Positions 17,184 through 25,559 of a DNA stretch of 64,000 nucleotides are shown here, piece by piece. This stretch comes from Pseudoalteromonas lipolytica. Lineage in GTDB: Bacteria > Pseudomonadota > Gammaproteobacteria > Enterobacterales > Alteromonadaceae. A program made the translations under genes and the position numbers. Position 1 is the stretch's first letter; every line of letters starts with the position of its first letter. The stretch lies in contig NZ_FPAZ01000013.1 in assembly GCF_900116435.1 (NCBI RefSeq), positions 49,103 to 113,102 on the forward strand, given 5' to 3'. The notes under the pieces were generated by a model. That model was not told the origin of the DNA, did not search any database, and worked only from the letters and a program-made list of their open reading frames with translations.

Positions 17184-19631
17184 ATGAGTTTTTCCTCTTT
17201 AAAAACATTACTTAAACAGCTGTGTTATCTCAGTGGCGCTGCGCTTTTAGTCAGTTGTGCCAGTAATCAATATACGTTTACCCAGTCAGCTAACTACAGT
17301 CATCGCGTTAAGTTTTTAGTAATGCACTACACCGCGATTGATTACGAAAAGTCGATGCGAGCTTTAGTGGATGAAGGGGGCTTAAGCTCACATTATTTAT
17401 TACCGGAGTCGGGCGATTCAAGTTATCCGCACGATAAATTAGAAATTATTCAACTTGTTGATGAGAACGATCGCGCGTGGCATGCTGGACGAAGTTACTG
17501 GCAAGGACGTGAAGATTTAAACGATCACTCCATTGGCATTGAAATAGTGAATGTGCCTACATGTCATATTCCTGAGCATAGTTCGCCTGCAATGCAAAAT
17601 GATACAAGCAAGCTGTGTATTTATCCTGATTATGATGCCAAGCAAATTGAATTATTAATTACGTTAAGCAAAGATATTCTTAAACGCAATCCAGATATTG
17701 GGCCAACTCAAATTGTAGGGCATTCAGACATTGCGCCAAGTCGTAAAAATGATCCTGGCCCGCGTTTTCCTTGGTATCAATTATATAAAGCGGGTATTGG
17801 CGCGTGGTACGACAGCGACACGGTCGATAAGTATTGGCAGTTATTTAGCGCATCGAAACCTTCGACAGAGTTAATGCAAAAAGCCATGCGCAGCTACGGT
17901 TACGAGGTGATTGCAACGGGGCAACTTGATTCACAAACATTAGATGCGTTGAGCGCCTTTCAAATGCACTTTTTACCTTGGCATGTTAGCGGTAATAACG
18001 ATGCCAGAAGTGCAGCTGTACTGTTTGCTTTATTAGAAAAGTATTTTCCTAAAAAGTGCGAGAGACTGTTTAAAGAGTATCAGCAACAGCAACTGGCAAC
18101 GGAGCCTGAGACAACGGTGCTTGCGAATGCACAAGTTGTCGTACGTATTCCATCGCTCGACCCCAGCAGCCGTGAGTTAGTAAATAACCGAGGCACGTTT
18201 CAAGCGTATAAGGGACGTGGTGAAATAATCATTGAAAACCACGATGCCCGCAGTGCTGATATTTATATTAATGGTGAAAAAATTAATATCGCATCACCAT
18301 TAACAGCTGAAAAAGTATATCAATACAGCTTAGCGAAACGCACTCATAACGGTATTAACACCTTTAAAGTTGACAATGTTCAACCAGAGGGGGCGAGCTT
18401 AACATTGCGGTTTCCTTACCCAACATTGATTAAAAACACACATAAAGACCGTTTTAAAGCTGTTGATGAGCTGATAAATCAAGAAGTCGCCGCAGGATTT
18501 CCTGGCGCTGTGCTTGGCGTTATTAAAGAGGGTGAGTTAATTAAATTAAGCCACTATGGCGCTGCTAAAAAGTACCATGCAGATGGCACGTTGCTCGCAT
18601 CGCCTGAAGCGATGAAAAACGATACCTTATTCGACATTGCCTCGAATTCAAAAATGTTTGCTACTAACTTTGCGTTAATGAAACTTGCAAGCGAAGGTAA
18701 GTTAGATGTAGAAAAACCATTGTTTTATTACCTGCCAGAATTTAGAGGCAGCGGTCGAGAGCAGCGTTTAGTAAAGGATTTGCTCACGCATAGCGCAGGT
18801 TACCCTGCAGTGGTTGATTTTCACCGTAAAGATAATAAATTTGGCGAACGGTTTTTCTCGCAAAACAGTTTACGTACCAAAAATTTACTGCTTACAGGAG
18901 TGCCTTTTGTGGCGGGGCGTAATGTAAAGCACCTCTATTCAGATATTGATTACATGTTGCTAGGCGTATTGATTGAGCGCATTAGCGGTATGCCTCTCGA
19001 CAGCTATGTTGAAAGCCAACTCTATCAGCCGCTAGGGTTAACACACACAGTGTACAACCCTTTGCAAAAGGGATTTTTAGCGTCGCAGATTGCTGCAACT
19101 GAAATAAATGGCAACACCCGTGGCGGGCGTATTGAGTTTGACAATATTCGTACCGATGTATTGCAAGGTGAAGTGCATGACGAAAAAGCCTTTTATGCTT
19201 TAGGGGGCGTCGCAGGGCATGCAGGCCTCTTTAGTACGGCTGGCGATATAATGGTATTGATGCAGGTGCTGCTTAACGGCGGTGGCTACGACAATAAACA
19301 GTTATTTACCCCACAAGTACTCGCGCAATTTACTCAGCCTCAAGCCAGCGACGAAACCTATGGCTTAGGCTGGCGAAGAGCAGGGCACCAAGCACGCACA
19401 TGGCATTTTGGCCCGTATGCCAGCCCAAGAGCCTATGGTCATACTGGCTGGACCGGCACCGTTACTGTGATTGACCCCGAGTATGACCTTGCCATTGTGT
19501 TACTTACCAATGCCCGTCACACACCTATTGAGGGCAACGATAAAAATTATGAATTTGTCGGAAAGCGTTTTGAAACAGGTAAGTATGGTTCAATTATCTC
19601 ACTGATTTATGAGAGTATATTAAATCACTAG
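17184..19631 (+). CDS. Lipoprotein fusing AmpD/AmiD-like amidase with AmiE/YbbE-like serine hydrolase
   Basis: Exported 815-residue enzyme; SGAALLVSC is the lipobox. Residues about 40-205 form a zinc amidase_2 domain: H48 in MHYTAID, H180 in GHSDIAPSRKNDPG and D190 as the ligand, expected to cut MurNAc from L-Ala. Residues about 228-290 look like a peptidoglycan-binding domain. A beta-rich linker spans about 315-410. The last 385 residues are a beta-lactamase-fold hydrolase with SNSK (S487-K490), YSD (Y585) and HTG (H753). The SNSK region resembles B. subtilis YbbE/AmiE, an amidase of the MurNAc rescue operon. Two amidase-type domains in one chain would give sequential or complementary trimming. 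A simple esterase role for the second domain is possible. Confidence 0.85.
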   Translation: MSFSSLKTLLKQLCYLSGAALLVSCASNQYTFTQSANYSHRVKFLVMHYTAIDYEKSMRALVDEGGLSSHYLLPESGDSSYPHDKLEIIQLVDENDRAWHAGRSYWQGREDLNDHSIGIEIVNVPTCHIPEHSSPAMQNDTSKLCIYPDYDAKQIELLITLSKDILKRNPDIGPTQIVGHSDIAPSRKNDPGPRFPWYQLYKAGIGAWYDSDTVDKYWQLFSASKPSTELMQKAMRSYGYEVIATGQLDSQTLDALSAFQMHFLPWHVSGNNDARSAAVLFALLEKYFPKKCERLFKEYQQQQLATEPETTVLANAQVVVRIPSLDPSSRELVNNRGTFQAYKGRGEIIIENHDARSADIYINGEKINIASPLTAEKVYQYSLAKRTHNGINTFKVDNVQPEGASLTLRFPYPTLIKNTHKDRFKAVDELINQEVAAGFPGAVLGVIKEGELIKLSHYGAAKKYHADGTLLASPEAMKNDTLFDIASNSKMFATNFALMKLASEGKLDVEKPLFYYLPEFRGSGREQRLVKDLLTHSAGYPAVVDFHRKDNKFGERFFSQNSLRTKNLLLTGVPFVAGRNVKHLYSDIDYMLLGVLIERISGMPLDSYVESQLYQPLGLTHTVYNPLQKGFLASQIAATEINGNTRGGRIEFDNIRTDVLQGEVHDEKAFYALGGVAGHAGLFSTAGDIMVLMQVLLNGGGYDNKQLFTPQVLAQFTQPQASDETYGLGWRRAGHQARTWHFGPYASPRAYGHTGWTGTVTVIDPEYDLAIVLLTNARHTPIEGNDKNYEFVGKRFETGKYGSIISLIYESILNH

Positions 19632-19688
19632 TCGATTTAAGTTGAGTTTAGCGGCAAAGCCATTAAGCTTAGCGAGTTTTTGCATAAT

Positions 19689-19705
19689 AAAAATAAAATA
19701 TTGGT
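19689..19705. promoter_or_regulatory. Weak operator-like repeat AAAAATA-AAA-TATTGGT
   Basis: It shares the AATA-AAA-TATT core with the other candidate MurR sites and lies 20 bases before the antiporter start codon. The outer bases do not match, so this is the weakest member of the set. Confidence 0.25.
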
Positions 19706-19725
19706 CTTAATTTAAAAGGGTTTTT

Positions 19726-21102
19726 ATGTCTTGGTATTCAATTTTACCACCCTTGATTGCTATCTTAATTGTGTTTTGGCGCAAAGAAGTGATCATGGCT
19801 TTATTGGTCGCCGTTGCGTCGTCTGAGTTTTTGCTAGCCCTCAATGGTGAAGGCAATAGCGTGTTTTACACTTTTATCAATACCATTGAACGGGTAATCG
19901 AAGTCGCGAGCTCAGCGGGTAACAGCCGTATTCTTATTTTTAGTATTTTGATTGGTGCACTGCTTGCCTATATTCGTGAATCTGGCGGTGTGGCAGCAAC
20001 CGTAAACCTATTAATGAACAAAGGTGTTGCTAAGAGTAAGCGCCAAGTGGGTTATTTAACCATGTTCTCGGGCATTGCGGTGTTTATTGAATCGAACTTG
20101 AGCGTATTAACTTCGGGTATTTTATCGCGTGGTTTATTTGATAAATTTAAAATGAGCCGGGCGCGTCTTGCCTATATTATTGATAGTACTAGTGCACCCG
20201 TGTGTATTTTAATTTTACTTAACGGCTGGGGTGCGTATGTGCTTGGCCTACTTGGTAACTACGAGATGGAAGAGTCTGCTGTTTCGGTACTGTGGGGCAG
20301 TATTGGTTATAATTTTTATGCGATTATCACCTTGCTCATCGTGTTTTATACCATTACTTTCGACAAAGTACATGGGCCATTAAAACAAGCCGAAGAGAAC
20401 TTTGAGCAGCAAGAAACCGAATTAGCAGAAGAAGTTAAAGGCTCAAAAGCGCGTTACATGCTTATTCCACTTATTACCTTAATTGGTAGCATGGTTGGCT
20501 TTATGTTCTGGACTGGCGATGGCGATATTGCTAGTGGCAGTGGCTCAAAATCAGTGTTGTATGCAACCATTTTAGCCTGTGTAGTCGCTTACTTTTTAAT
20601 GATTAGCTCTCGTGATTTTACTCACCATAAGCTTGTTGATATTGGCTTTAAAGGCATGGGTGAATTATTACCGCTGGTTGCAATCGTCTTGTTATCACTC
20701 ACACTTGGTGCGAGCTTAAAAGACTTAGGCACCGGTGTATTTGTAGCGGGGCTTGTGGGGGATTTCTTACCTATTTACCTTGTTGTGCCAGTGCTATTTT
20801 TAACCGGAGCGGTTATTTCATTCACAACGGGCACCTCGTGGGGCACATTTGCCATTCTTATTCCAATTGGTGTGCCGCTTATTCAAGCGCTAGGTTTACC
20901 GCCTTCACTGGTTATTGCTGCCATTCTAGGTGGCGGTGTGTTTGGCGATCACTGCTCGCCAATTTCAGATACCAGTGCGGTATCGGCGATTGCCTCTGGG
21001 TGTGACTTATTAACCCACGTTAAAACTCAAATGCCTTACGCCTTATTCGGCGGCGCATTAACCTTTATCGCTTATTTGGTAACCAGTATTTTGGTTTTGT
21101 AA
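19726..21102 (+). CDS. NhaC-family Na+/H+ antiporter-like membrane protein
   Basis: Inner-membrane protein of 458 residues with about 11 hydrophobic segments. The C-terminal half carries the family signature FTTGTSWGTFAILIPIG and GGGVFGDHCSPISDTS, seen in NhaC-type antiporters and related amino-acid/proton or malate/lactate exchangers. AAGGG stands five bases before ATG. It follows the amidase fusion by 94 bases on the same strand, so it may belong to the wall-recovery locus. In that case it could export sodium brought in by the symporter, or exchange a product such as lactate or an amino acid. The substrate cannot be decided from sequence. Confidence 0.82.
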   Translation: MSWYSILPPLIAILIVFWRKEVIMALLVAVASSEFLLALNGEGNSVFYTFINTIERVIEVASSAGNSRILIFSILIGALLAYIRESGGVAATVNLLMNKGVAKSKRQVGYLTMFSGIAVFIESNLSVLTSGILSRGLFDKFKMSRARLAYIIDSTSAPVCILILLNGWGAYVLGLLGNYEMEESAVSVLWGSIGYNFYAIITLLIVFYTITFDKVHGPLKQAEENFEQQETELAEEVKGSKARYMLIPLITLIGSMVGFMFWTGDGDIASGSGSKSVLYATILACVVAYFLMISSRDFTHHKLVDIGFKGMGELLPLVAIVLLSLTLGASLKDLGTGVFVAGLVGDFLPIYLVVPVLFLTGAVISFTTGTSWGTFAILIPIGVPLIQALGLPPSLVIAAILGGGVFGDHCSPISDTSAVSAIASGCDLLTHVKTQMPYALFGGALTFIAYLVTSILVL

Positions 21103-21120
21103 CTTTAAGCCCTTAAGCAA

Positions 21121-21160
21121 ACAATAAAAAACCACAGAGAAATCTGTGGTTTTTTATTGT
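21121..21160. terminator. Bidirectional terminator, 18-bp perfect stem
   Basis: The arm AATAAAAAACCACAGA pairs perfectly across a GAAA loop with TCTGTGGTTTTTTATT. It ends the NhaC-like gene on the plus strand and could also stop transcripts from the minus strand. Confidence 0.9.
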
Positions 21161-21180
21161 CCGTACCTCGTATTTCTAGG

Positions 21181-21240
21181 CTCGCTTCTCAAATCTCGAT
21201 AGCCAGCACGTTCAAATCTGATATCTGACGACTGAAAACT
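21181..21240. repeat. Degenerate intergenic repeat, copy a
   Basis: CTCGCTTCT at 21181 and ACGACTGAAAAC at 21228 recur with nearly the same spacing (47 against 44 bases) at 23584-23642. No coding frame is seen. Function unknown; it may be a remnant of a dispersed repeat family. Confidence 0.35.
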
Positions 21241-21273
21241 AGCTTCTTCGAGGTGACAGCTTAAGGCTTGGAG

Positions 21274-22410
21274 CTAGGCTTTAGGCACAACTTTATAAAT
21301 ACCTACACCATCAACCCCAAGGTATAAATCTCCATTTGGATGGGTCGCAATACTGCGCACTCTGCCAACACCCTCAAATACTTTGCTGTGGCCAGTGACT
21401 TTATTACCATCGAGTTTAACAAGCACAAGGTGAGCAAACTTCATTGAGCCCACGGCTATTTGCCCTTGCCACTGCGGGTATTTATCGCTATTTATAAACG
21501 CCATACCAGAGGGCGCAATTGAAGGTACCCAGTACCAATCAGGTTGCTCCATGCCTTCGCGGCTTGTTTCATCAGTGATTTTTGTACCAATGTAGTTAAT
21601 GCCGTAGGTGATCTCAGGCCAACCATAATTAGCCCCAGCTTTAATAATATTAATTTCATCTCCCCCACGAGGGCCATGTTCATGACTCCAAATTACCCCA
21701 GTTTCTGGGTGCATAGCCATACCTTGAGGATTACGGTGACCATATGAGTAAATGCTTTTACGCGCGCTCTTATGGTTATAAAAAGGGTTTGATTCAGGAA
21801 TAGAGCCATCACTGTTGATACGGTGAATTTTACCCGCATCGTAATCAAGGCTTTGTGGGTGAACATCTCTGTCGCCACGGTCGCCAATCGAAAAATACAA
21901 ATAACCGTCTTTATCAAACTCAATACGCGAACCATAGTGTTTAGTTGTTGTGGTATTTGGTTCACCATTAAATAAGAGTTGCTGGTCTACAAGCGTCATG
22001 TCCTTTAAACGTGCACGCATTATTGAGGTGTTATAGCCTTCATCATCACCTTCATAACCTGAGTAAGAAAGGTAAATCCAGCCATTGTCGGCAAAATTTG
22101 GGTCGAGCTCTATATCAAGTAATCCCCCTTGGCCTTCTGCGTGAAGCTTAGGAGTTCCTTTGATTATTTGTTTATCAAGCTGACCATCGCGGATCAGCCT
22201 TAACTCACCACGCCTATCGGTCACTAATAAATCACGCTCGTTTAGCCACGCCATACCCCAAGGGATCTGAATCCCTTTACTCACTAATTCAAGCTCATAC
22301 TTATTGGCACTGGCATCTAACGGAATTGTTTGCTCTGGCTGCGCACATGCCTGCAAGCTGGTTAAACTGATAGAAGCGACGACGAGGCTGCTAAATAAAG
22401 ACTTTTTCAT
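21274..22410 (-). CDS. PQQ-dependent aldose/sorbosone dehydrogenase-like protein (YliI/Asd type)
   Basis: Exported six-bladed beta-propeller dehydrogenase, probably oxidising sugars in the periplasm with PQQ. The N-terminus MKKSLFSSLVVASISLTSLQAC is an export signal, possibly a lipobox. Blade motifs of the GSDH family are clear: AEGQGGLLDIELDPNF (about 92-107), GSRIEFDKDGYLYFSIGDRG (about 161-180), SYGHRNPQGMAMHPETG and WSHEHGPRGGDEINII. The H and R of the SYGHRNPQG and HGPRGGDE motifs are the expected active-site and PQQ contacts. At 378 residues it is close to E. coli YliI. It is monocistronic and has no obvious link to its neighbours. Confidence 0.85.
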   Translation of the reverse strand: MKKSLFSSLVVASISLTSLQACAQPEQTIPLDASANKYELELVSKGIQIPWGMAWLNERDLLVTDRRGELRLIRDGQLDKQIIKGTPKLHAEGQGGLLDIELDPNFADNGWIYLSYSGYEGDDEGYNTSIMRARLKDMTLVDQQLLFNGEPNTTTTKHYGSRIEFDKDGYLYFSIGDRGDRDVHPQSLDYDAGKIHRINSDGSIPESNPFYNHKSARKSIYSYGHRNPQGMAMHPETGVIWSHEHGPRGGDEINIIKAGANYGWPEITYGINYIGTKITDETSREGMEQPDWYWVPSIAPSGMAFINSDKYPQWQGQIAVGSMKFAHLVLVKLDGNKVTGHSKVFEGVGRVRSIATHPNGDLYLGVDGVGIYKVVPKA

Positions 22411-22735
22411 GGTTACTCCAAATTATTAAGCACAATACTATTAGCCTAGCTTGTTCGTAGGTAAATTGTTATTAACTTTCAGTAAAGTGCGACTATTGGT
22501 AGAAAAAGCGGGATAGAACAAAAGCGGTTGTAAGTTAGCCGTAGGCGTGAAATTTATTTCGCGCGAAAAATGAAATGTATGAATGTAGTTGGCTTTTTAA
22601 TCTCGAATATTAGGCATTACAGTCATGAAAAAACCTGCCAAGTTGATTAACTCGAACCTTCGTCCCTAGATAGCTTTGTTTTAAGTTTACTGGTAGCTTA
22701 GAGATATCAGTTACTTAAATGGATTTAATCTACGT
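22411..22735. other. Intergenic gap with one imperfect palindrome
   Basis: This 325-base gap separates divergent genes and holds no convincing gene. An imperfect palindrome GCGTGAAAT-TT-ATTTCGCGC lies at 22545-22564 (one mismatch) and could be an operator or part of a short repeat. Nothing else stands out. Confidence 0.4.
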
Positions 22736-23491
22736 ATGAAATCAGAAAAGTTTTTCAAATGGGTGTGGAATATTAATGGCCTTGTGTTACTTATTGGCTT
22801 AATTATCACAATATTGGTTGTTGGCTATAATCTTGCGAGCTTTTTGTTTAAATCTAATACTCAAATGGATCATCAGGCGCTCAATTTAGCTGAAGATGAA
22901 AAGCAGCAAGAAAAGTGGAAGTTAGGGTACCCACGAAAAGTCGCTGATAGCGATTATTATTACATCCCATTAGAGTCAGAAAAAAGATCGGTTGATATAA
23001 AATCTGAATCAGCAGTTTATGAGAGCTTTAGTGGTGGTAGCTATAAATACACGCCCACGCGCTCAAAGAATATCTTGTTCATTAACGATCAAACTAATCA
23101 AGCCGAATGGCTTTTTAATACTACAGATCAGCTCATTATTGATTTCAGTACCCTGAGCTTCGAAGAAGAGTTCGCACTTACCACTAATTACAGCGATAAG
23201 AAAGCTGACCCCAAACCACGCGGTATTTCTTACCAAGTTATCAAAAACGATACCAACAATGACAAAATACTTGATGACAAAGATAAGCGCACGTTCGCAC
23301 TAAGTCAGATTGATGGCTCAAACTACACCGAGGTCATTTCAGGCTACAATCGCATTGTAGAGTCAAGTGTCAACGCCGAAGGCAACCTATTTGTGGTATT
23401 CATCAACAACAACGAAGTTTACTCTATGGTTATAGACCTAGAGACATTTAAAGTGATTAGTAAGAGTATGCTGCCGAAGGTCGGGGAGTAA
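22736..23491 (+). CDS. Hypothetical single-pass membrane protein
   Basis: Unrecognised 251-residue protein. One strong transmembrane segment spans about residues 15-36 (LVLLIGLIITILVVGYNL), so the rest is probably periplasmic. The soluble part is polar and beta-rich, with KNDTNNDKILDDKDKRTFA (about 178-196), a DxDxDG-like run that may bind calcium. The late repeats with alternating hydrophobic residues could be blades of a small propeller. It stands alone between convergent genes. A sensor or envelope role would be a guess. Confidence 0.7.
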   Translation: MKSEKFFKWVWNINGLVLLIGLIITILVVGYNLASFLFKSNTQMDHQALNLAEDEKQQEKWKLGYPRKVADSDYYYIPLESEKRSVDIKSESAVYESFSGGSYKYTPTRSKNILFINDQTNQAEWLFNTTDQLIIDFSTLSFEEEFALTTNYSDKKADPKPRGISYQVIKNDTNNDKILDDKDKRTFALSQIDGSNYTEVISGYNRIVESSVNAEGNLFVVFINNNEVYSMVIDLETFKVISKSMLPKVGE

Positions 23492-23498
23492 TTTATTC

Positions 23499-23528
23499 GT
23501 TAGAGGTTAGAGGTTAGAGGTTAGAGGT
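23499..23528. repeat. Heptamer tandem repeat (GTTAGAG)4
   Basis: Four direct copies of GTTAGAG start just after the stop of the preceding gene and fade into GTAGG. It is too short and unspaced for a CRISPR; it may be a slippage-prone simple repeat. Confidence 0.7.
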
Positions 23529-23583
23529 AGGAGTGGCTTCAGCCGTGAATTACGTGAGATTAGTACGCAGGGTAAACCCACTT

Positions 23584-23642
23584 CTCGCTTCTTATTACTC
23601 GAAGTTAGCGCAATCGACTCACAACTAACGACTGGAAACGAG
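23584..23642. repeat. Degenerate intergenic repeat, copy b
   Basis: CTCGCTTCT and ACGACTGGAAAC, in the same order and near-equal spacing as copy a at 21181-21240. It sits at the end of the anti-sigma-like gene. Confidence 0.35.
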
Positions 23643-23646
23643 TGTC

Positions 23647-24246
23647 TTAACTTTCACATTTCACGGCCTCATGCGTTAACTGTTTAAGTGCGATGATTTG
23701 CCCTTGTTGGTTTTGGTCAAGGGCCAGCAAATCGCCTTGGTGAATGTGGGTATCGAGTGTGCCGTGTTTTTGTAGCTCTTCAAGTAGTGACTGTTTTATT
23801 TGTACGAGTATATTTTGCTCGCAATCTGCGATATACCAATCATTATCAACACTGACTAAGCGGCCTGTGAAGCGGGTACGGGTTTGATGAGCTGCAAGGG
23901 CGTGTTGGTAGTCGGCATCTAGGGTTTGTTTTTGTTGTTTTAGGTTACTGACATAGCTGCCTTTTGCGTCAAGTTCATGAACTTCAAGCCAGTGGTAATC
24001 TGATAAATCTACAGCATATACGTCAGTCAGTTCGCGGTTATTGTATTGCAACATAATAAAGCCCAAAATGGCCAGCGCAGCAAAAACACCTGTCATTTGC
24101 AGGCCTAAAAAGCGTTGCTGTTTTGAGCGAGCTTGTTGTGGCTTTTGCATTTGCGTCAGCTGCTCAGGACTTAAAGTATGCTGTGCTTTGCGTTTTTGAT
24201 AATGCGCTTTTAAATCGGCATCAAATTGCTCGTCGTCACGCTTCAT
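23647..24246 (-). CDS. Membrane protein downstream of ECF sigma factor (putative anti-sigma)
   Basis: About 199 residues. The ATG at 24246 is chosen because GGAGG lies five bases before it; the upstream ATG at 24258 overlaps that site. Cytoplasmic residues 1-55 are charged (ADLKAHYQKRKAQH) and include SPEQLTQMQKPQQ; one transmembrane segment covers about 60-78 (TGVFAALAILGFIML); the rest is periplasmic. It overlaps the sigma-factor gene by 11 bases. Position and topology suit a membrane anti-sigma factor, but no zinc-type ASD motif (HxxxCxxC) is present, so this is inference. Confidence 0.6.
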   Translation of the reverse strand: MKRDDEQFDADLKAHYQKRKAQHTLSPEQLTQMQKPQQARSKQQRFLGLQMTGVFAALAILGFIMLQYNNRELTDVYAVDLSDYHWLEVHELDAKGSYVSNLKQQKQTLDADYQHALAAHQTRTRFTGRLVSVDNDWYIADCEQNILVQIKQSLLEELQKHGTLDTHIHQGDLLALDQNQQGQIIALKQLTHEAVKCES

Positions 24247-24787
24247 GATTGCCTCCAAGTTGTTGTTTTAGGTTTTGACGGGCGTATCGCAGCCGAGTTT
24301 TTATGGTCTCATGGTTGCTTTGTGTAATGGCAACAATGTCATCGAGGCTAAAGCCTTCTTGCTGTAATGTCAGGGCTTCTCGCTGTACAAAGCTAAGCGC
24401 CATTAGTGCTTTATCAAATGCGTCATAATCGTAGTGATAACTTGCATCGTGTGGCTCAGACACTAGCTGGTTGTCTTCTAGTTCAACAAATTTTTGTTGT
24501 TTTCGAAACTCATCAATTAGCACGTTACGCGCTAAACGAAATAGCCACGCTTTTGGGTTGTTTTGCGCGTGATAAAAGTCACGTTTATCAATGACTTTTA
24601 ACCAGGTTTGCTGGCAAATATCGAATGCTAAATCTTTATCACTTTGTGTTACTAGGTAGTGATAAAGGTCGTTACCGTATTGAGCAACAAGTTGGTTGAG
24701 ATAACGGTTGTCGCCTGTTTTGGCATACAGCGCCAAACAATCGCTGTTTGGCGTGTCAAATAACCATGTCTTGATGCTCATTAGCAT
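24236..24787 (-). CDS. ECF-type RNA polymerase sigma factor
   Basis: A 183-residue sigma-70-like factor. Region 2 is visible at about 20-95 (YGNDLYHYLVTQ, DLAFDICQQTWLKVI, NPKAWLFRLARNVLIDEFRK) and region 4 at about 125-175 (LSFVQREALTLQQEGFSLDD, followed by the helix-turn-helix IVAITQSNHETIKTRLRYAR). It would direct polymerase to promoters of an unknown stimulon. It lies between a TonB-domain gene (six bases after its stop) and a putative anti-sigma gene, which suggests an envelope signal. The second ATG at 24781 is an equally possible start. Confidence 0.88.
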   Translation of the reverse strand: MLMSIKTWLFDTPNSDCLALYAKTGDNRYLNQLVAQYGNDLYHYLVTQSDKDLAFDICQQTWLKVIDKRDFYHAQNNPKAWLFRLARNVLIDEFRKQQKFVELEDNQLVSEPHDASYHYDYDAFDKALMALSFVQREALTLQQEGFSLDDIVAITQSNHETIKTRLRYARQNLKQQLGGNHEA

Positions 24788-24793
24788 AGGCCG

Positions 24794-25441
24794 TTATCCA
24801 TCTATTTTAAAATCAAGTTGAACGCTTTGGTTTGTTTGTAATTGTGCCACACCTTCAACTACTTTGGGGCGGTATTTCCAACGTTTTATAGCGCGAATAG
24901 CTTCTCGATCAAATACTCGTTTTGGCTCAGCGTCAATAATGACTGGGTCGATAACTTCGCCGGTGGGTGAAATGCTGAAACTAATTTGCACCCATCCTTC
25001 AATACCATCACGTGCAGCAACAGGGGGATACTTAGGGTTAATACGCACGATAGGGGTCGCATCACCGGTTGGTTGATTAATTGCTTTACTGAGTGAGTCG
25101 CCAATGCCATCAAATGTCATAGTAGGTGTTGCATCGGAAATGATTATTGTATCTGGGTTTTCAGCAGCTGGCCGCGGGGGCGTTTTCGGTGGCACCTGAG
25201 TAACGGGTGGTGGCGGCAAAGTTTGCTTTACTTGCACTTTTGAGTCTTCGGGCACTTGGTAAATTTCAACGGTGATATCGGGGCCCATTTTTATATCTGC
25301 GCGTTGCTCTGCTGAAATTAGGTATTGCATAAAGGCAAATGCAGCAAAGGTCATTACCCCGCCACCTATAATTGCGACGGTTGTCTTTAAAGCGCCATTG
25401 CTGTTATTCAAGCTTGCTGAGTTTAGTGGTAAAGTATGCAT
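24794..25441 (-). CDS. Energy transducer TonB-family protein
   Basis: About 215 residues. The ATG at 25441 is preferred to 25516 since AAGGA lies six bases before it. A transmembrane segment (VAIIGGGVMTFAAFAFMQYL) is followed by a proline-rich periplasmic stretch (LPPPPVTQVPPKTPPRP) and a C-terminal TonB_C domain with VRINPKYPPVAARDGIEGWV and AIRAIKRWKYRP. It would carry energy from ExbBD to TonB receptors. No exbB or exbD is near. It heads an operon with an ECF sigma factor and a membrane protein, an unusual partner set for a TonB. Confidence 0.85.
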   Translation of the reverse strand: MHTLPLNSASLNNSNGALKTTVAIIGGGVMTFAAFAFMQYLISAEQRADIKMGPDITVEIYQVPEDSKVQVKQTLPPPPVTQVPPKTPPRPAAENPDTIIISDATPTMTFDGIGDSLSKAINQPTGDATPIVRINPKYPPVAARDGIEGWVQISFSISPTGEVIDPVIIDAEPKRVFDREAIRAIKRWKYRPKVVEGVAQLQTNQSVQLDFKIDG

Positions 25442-25559
25442 AGCCGTTCCTTTTTGGATAATTGCTTTCATAGCTAAAACGGCTGGCAAATAAAAAAGGG
25501 GTGAAACTATTTTCACTTTTTATTTTTTCACTTTAATTAGTGTGATTCTTTAGGTAGTT

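Noticed and set aside
23499..23528. Possible CRISPR from direct heptamer repeats
   Set aside because: The units are 7 bases, contiguous and without spacers.
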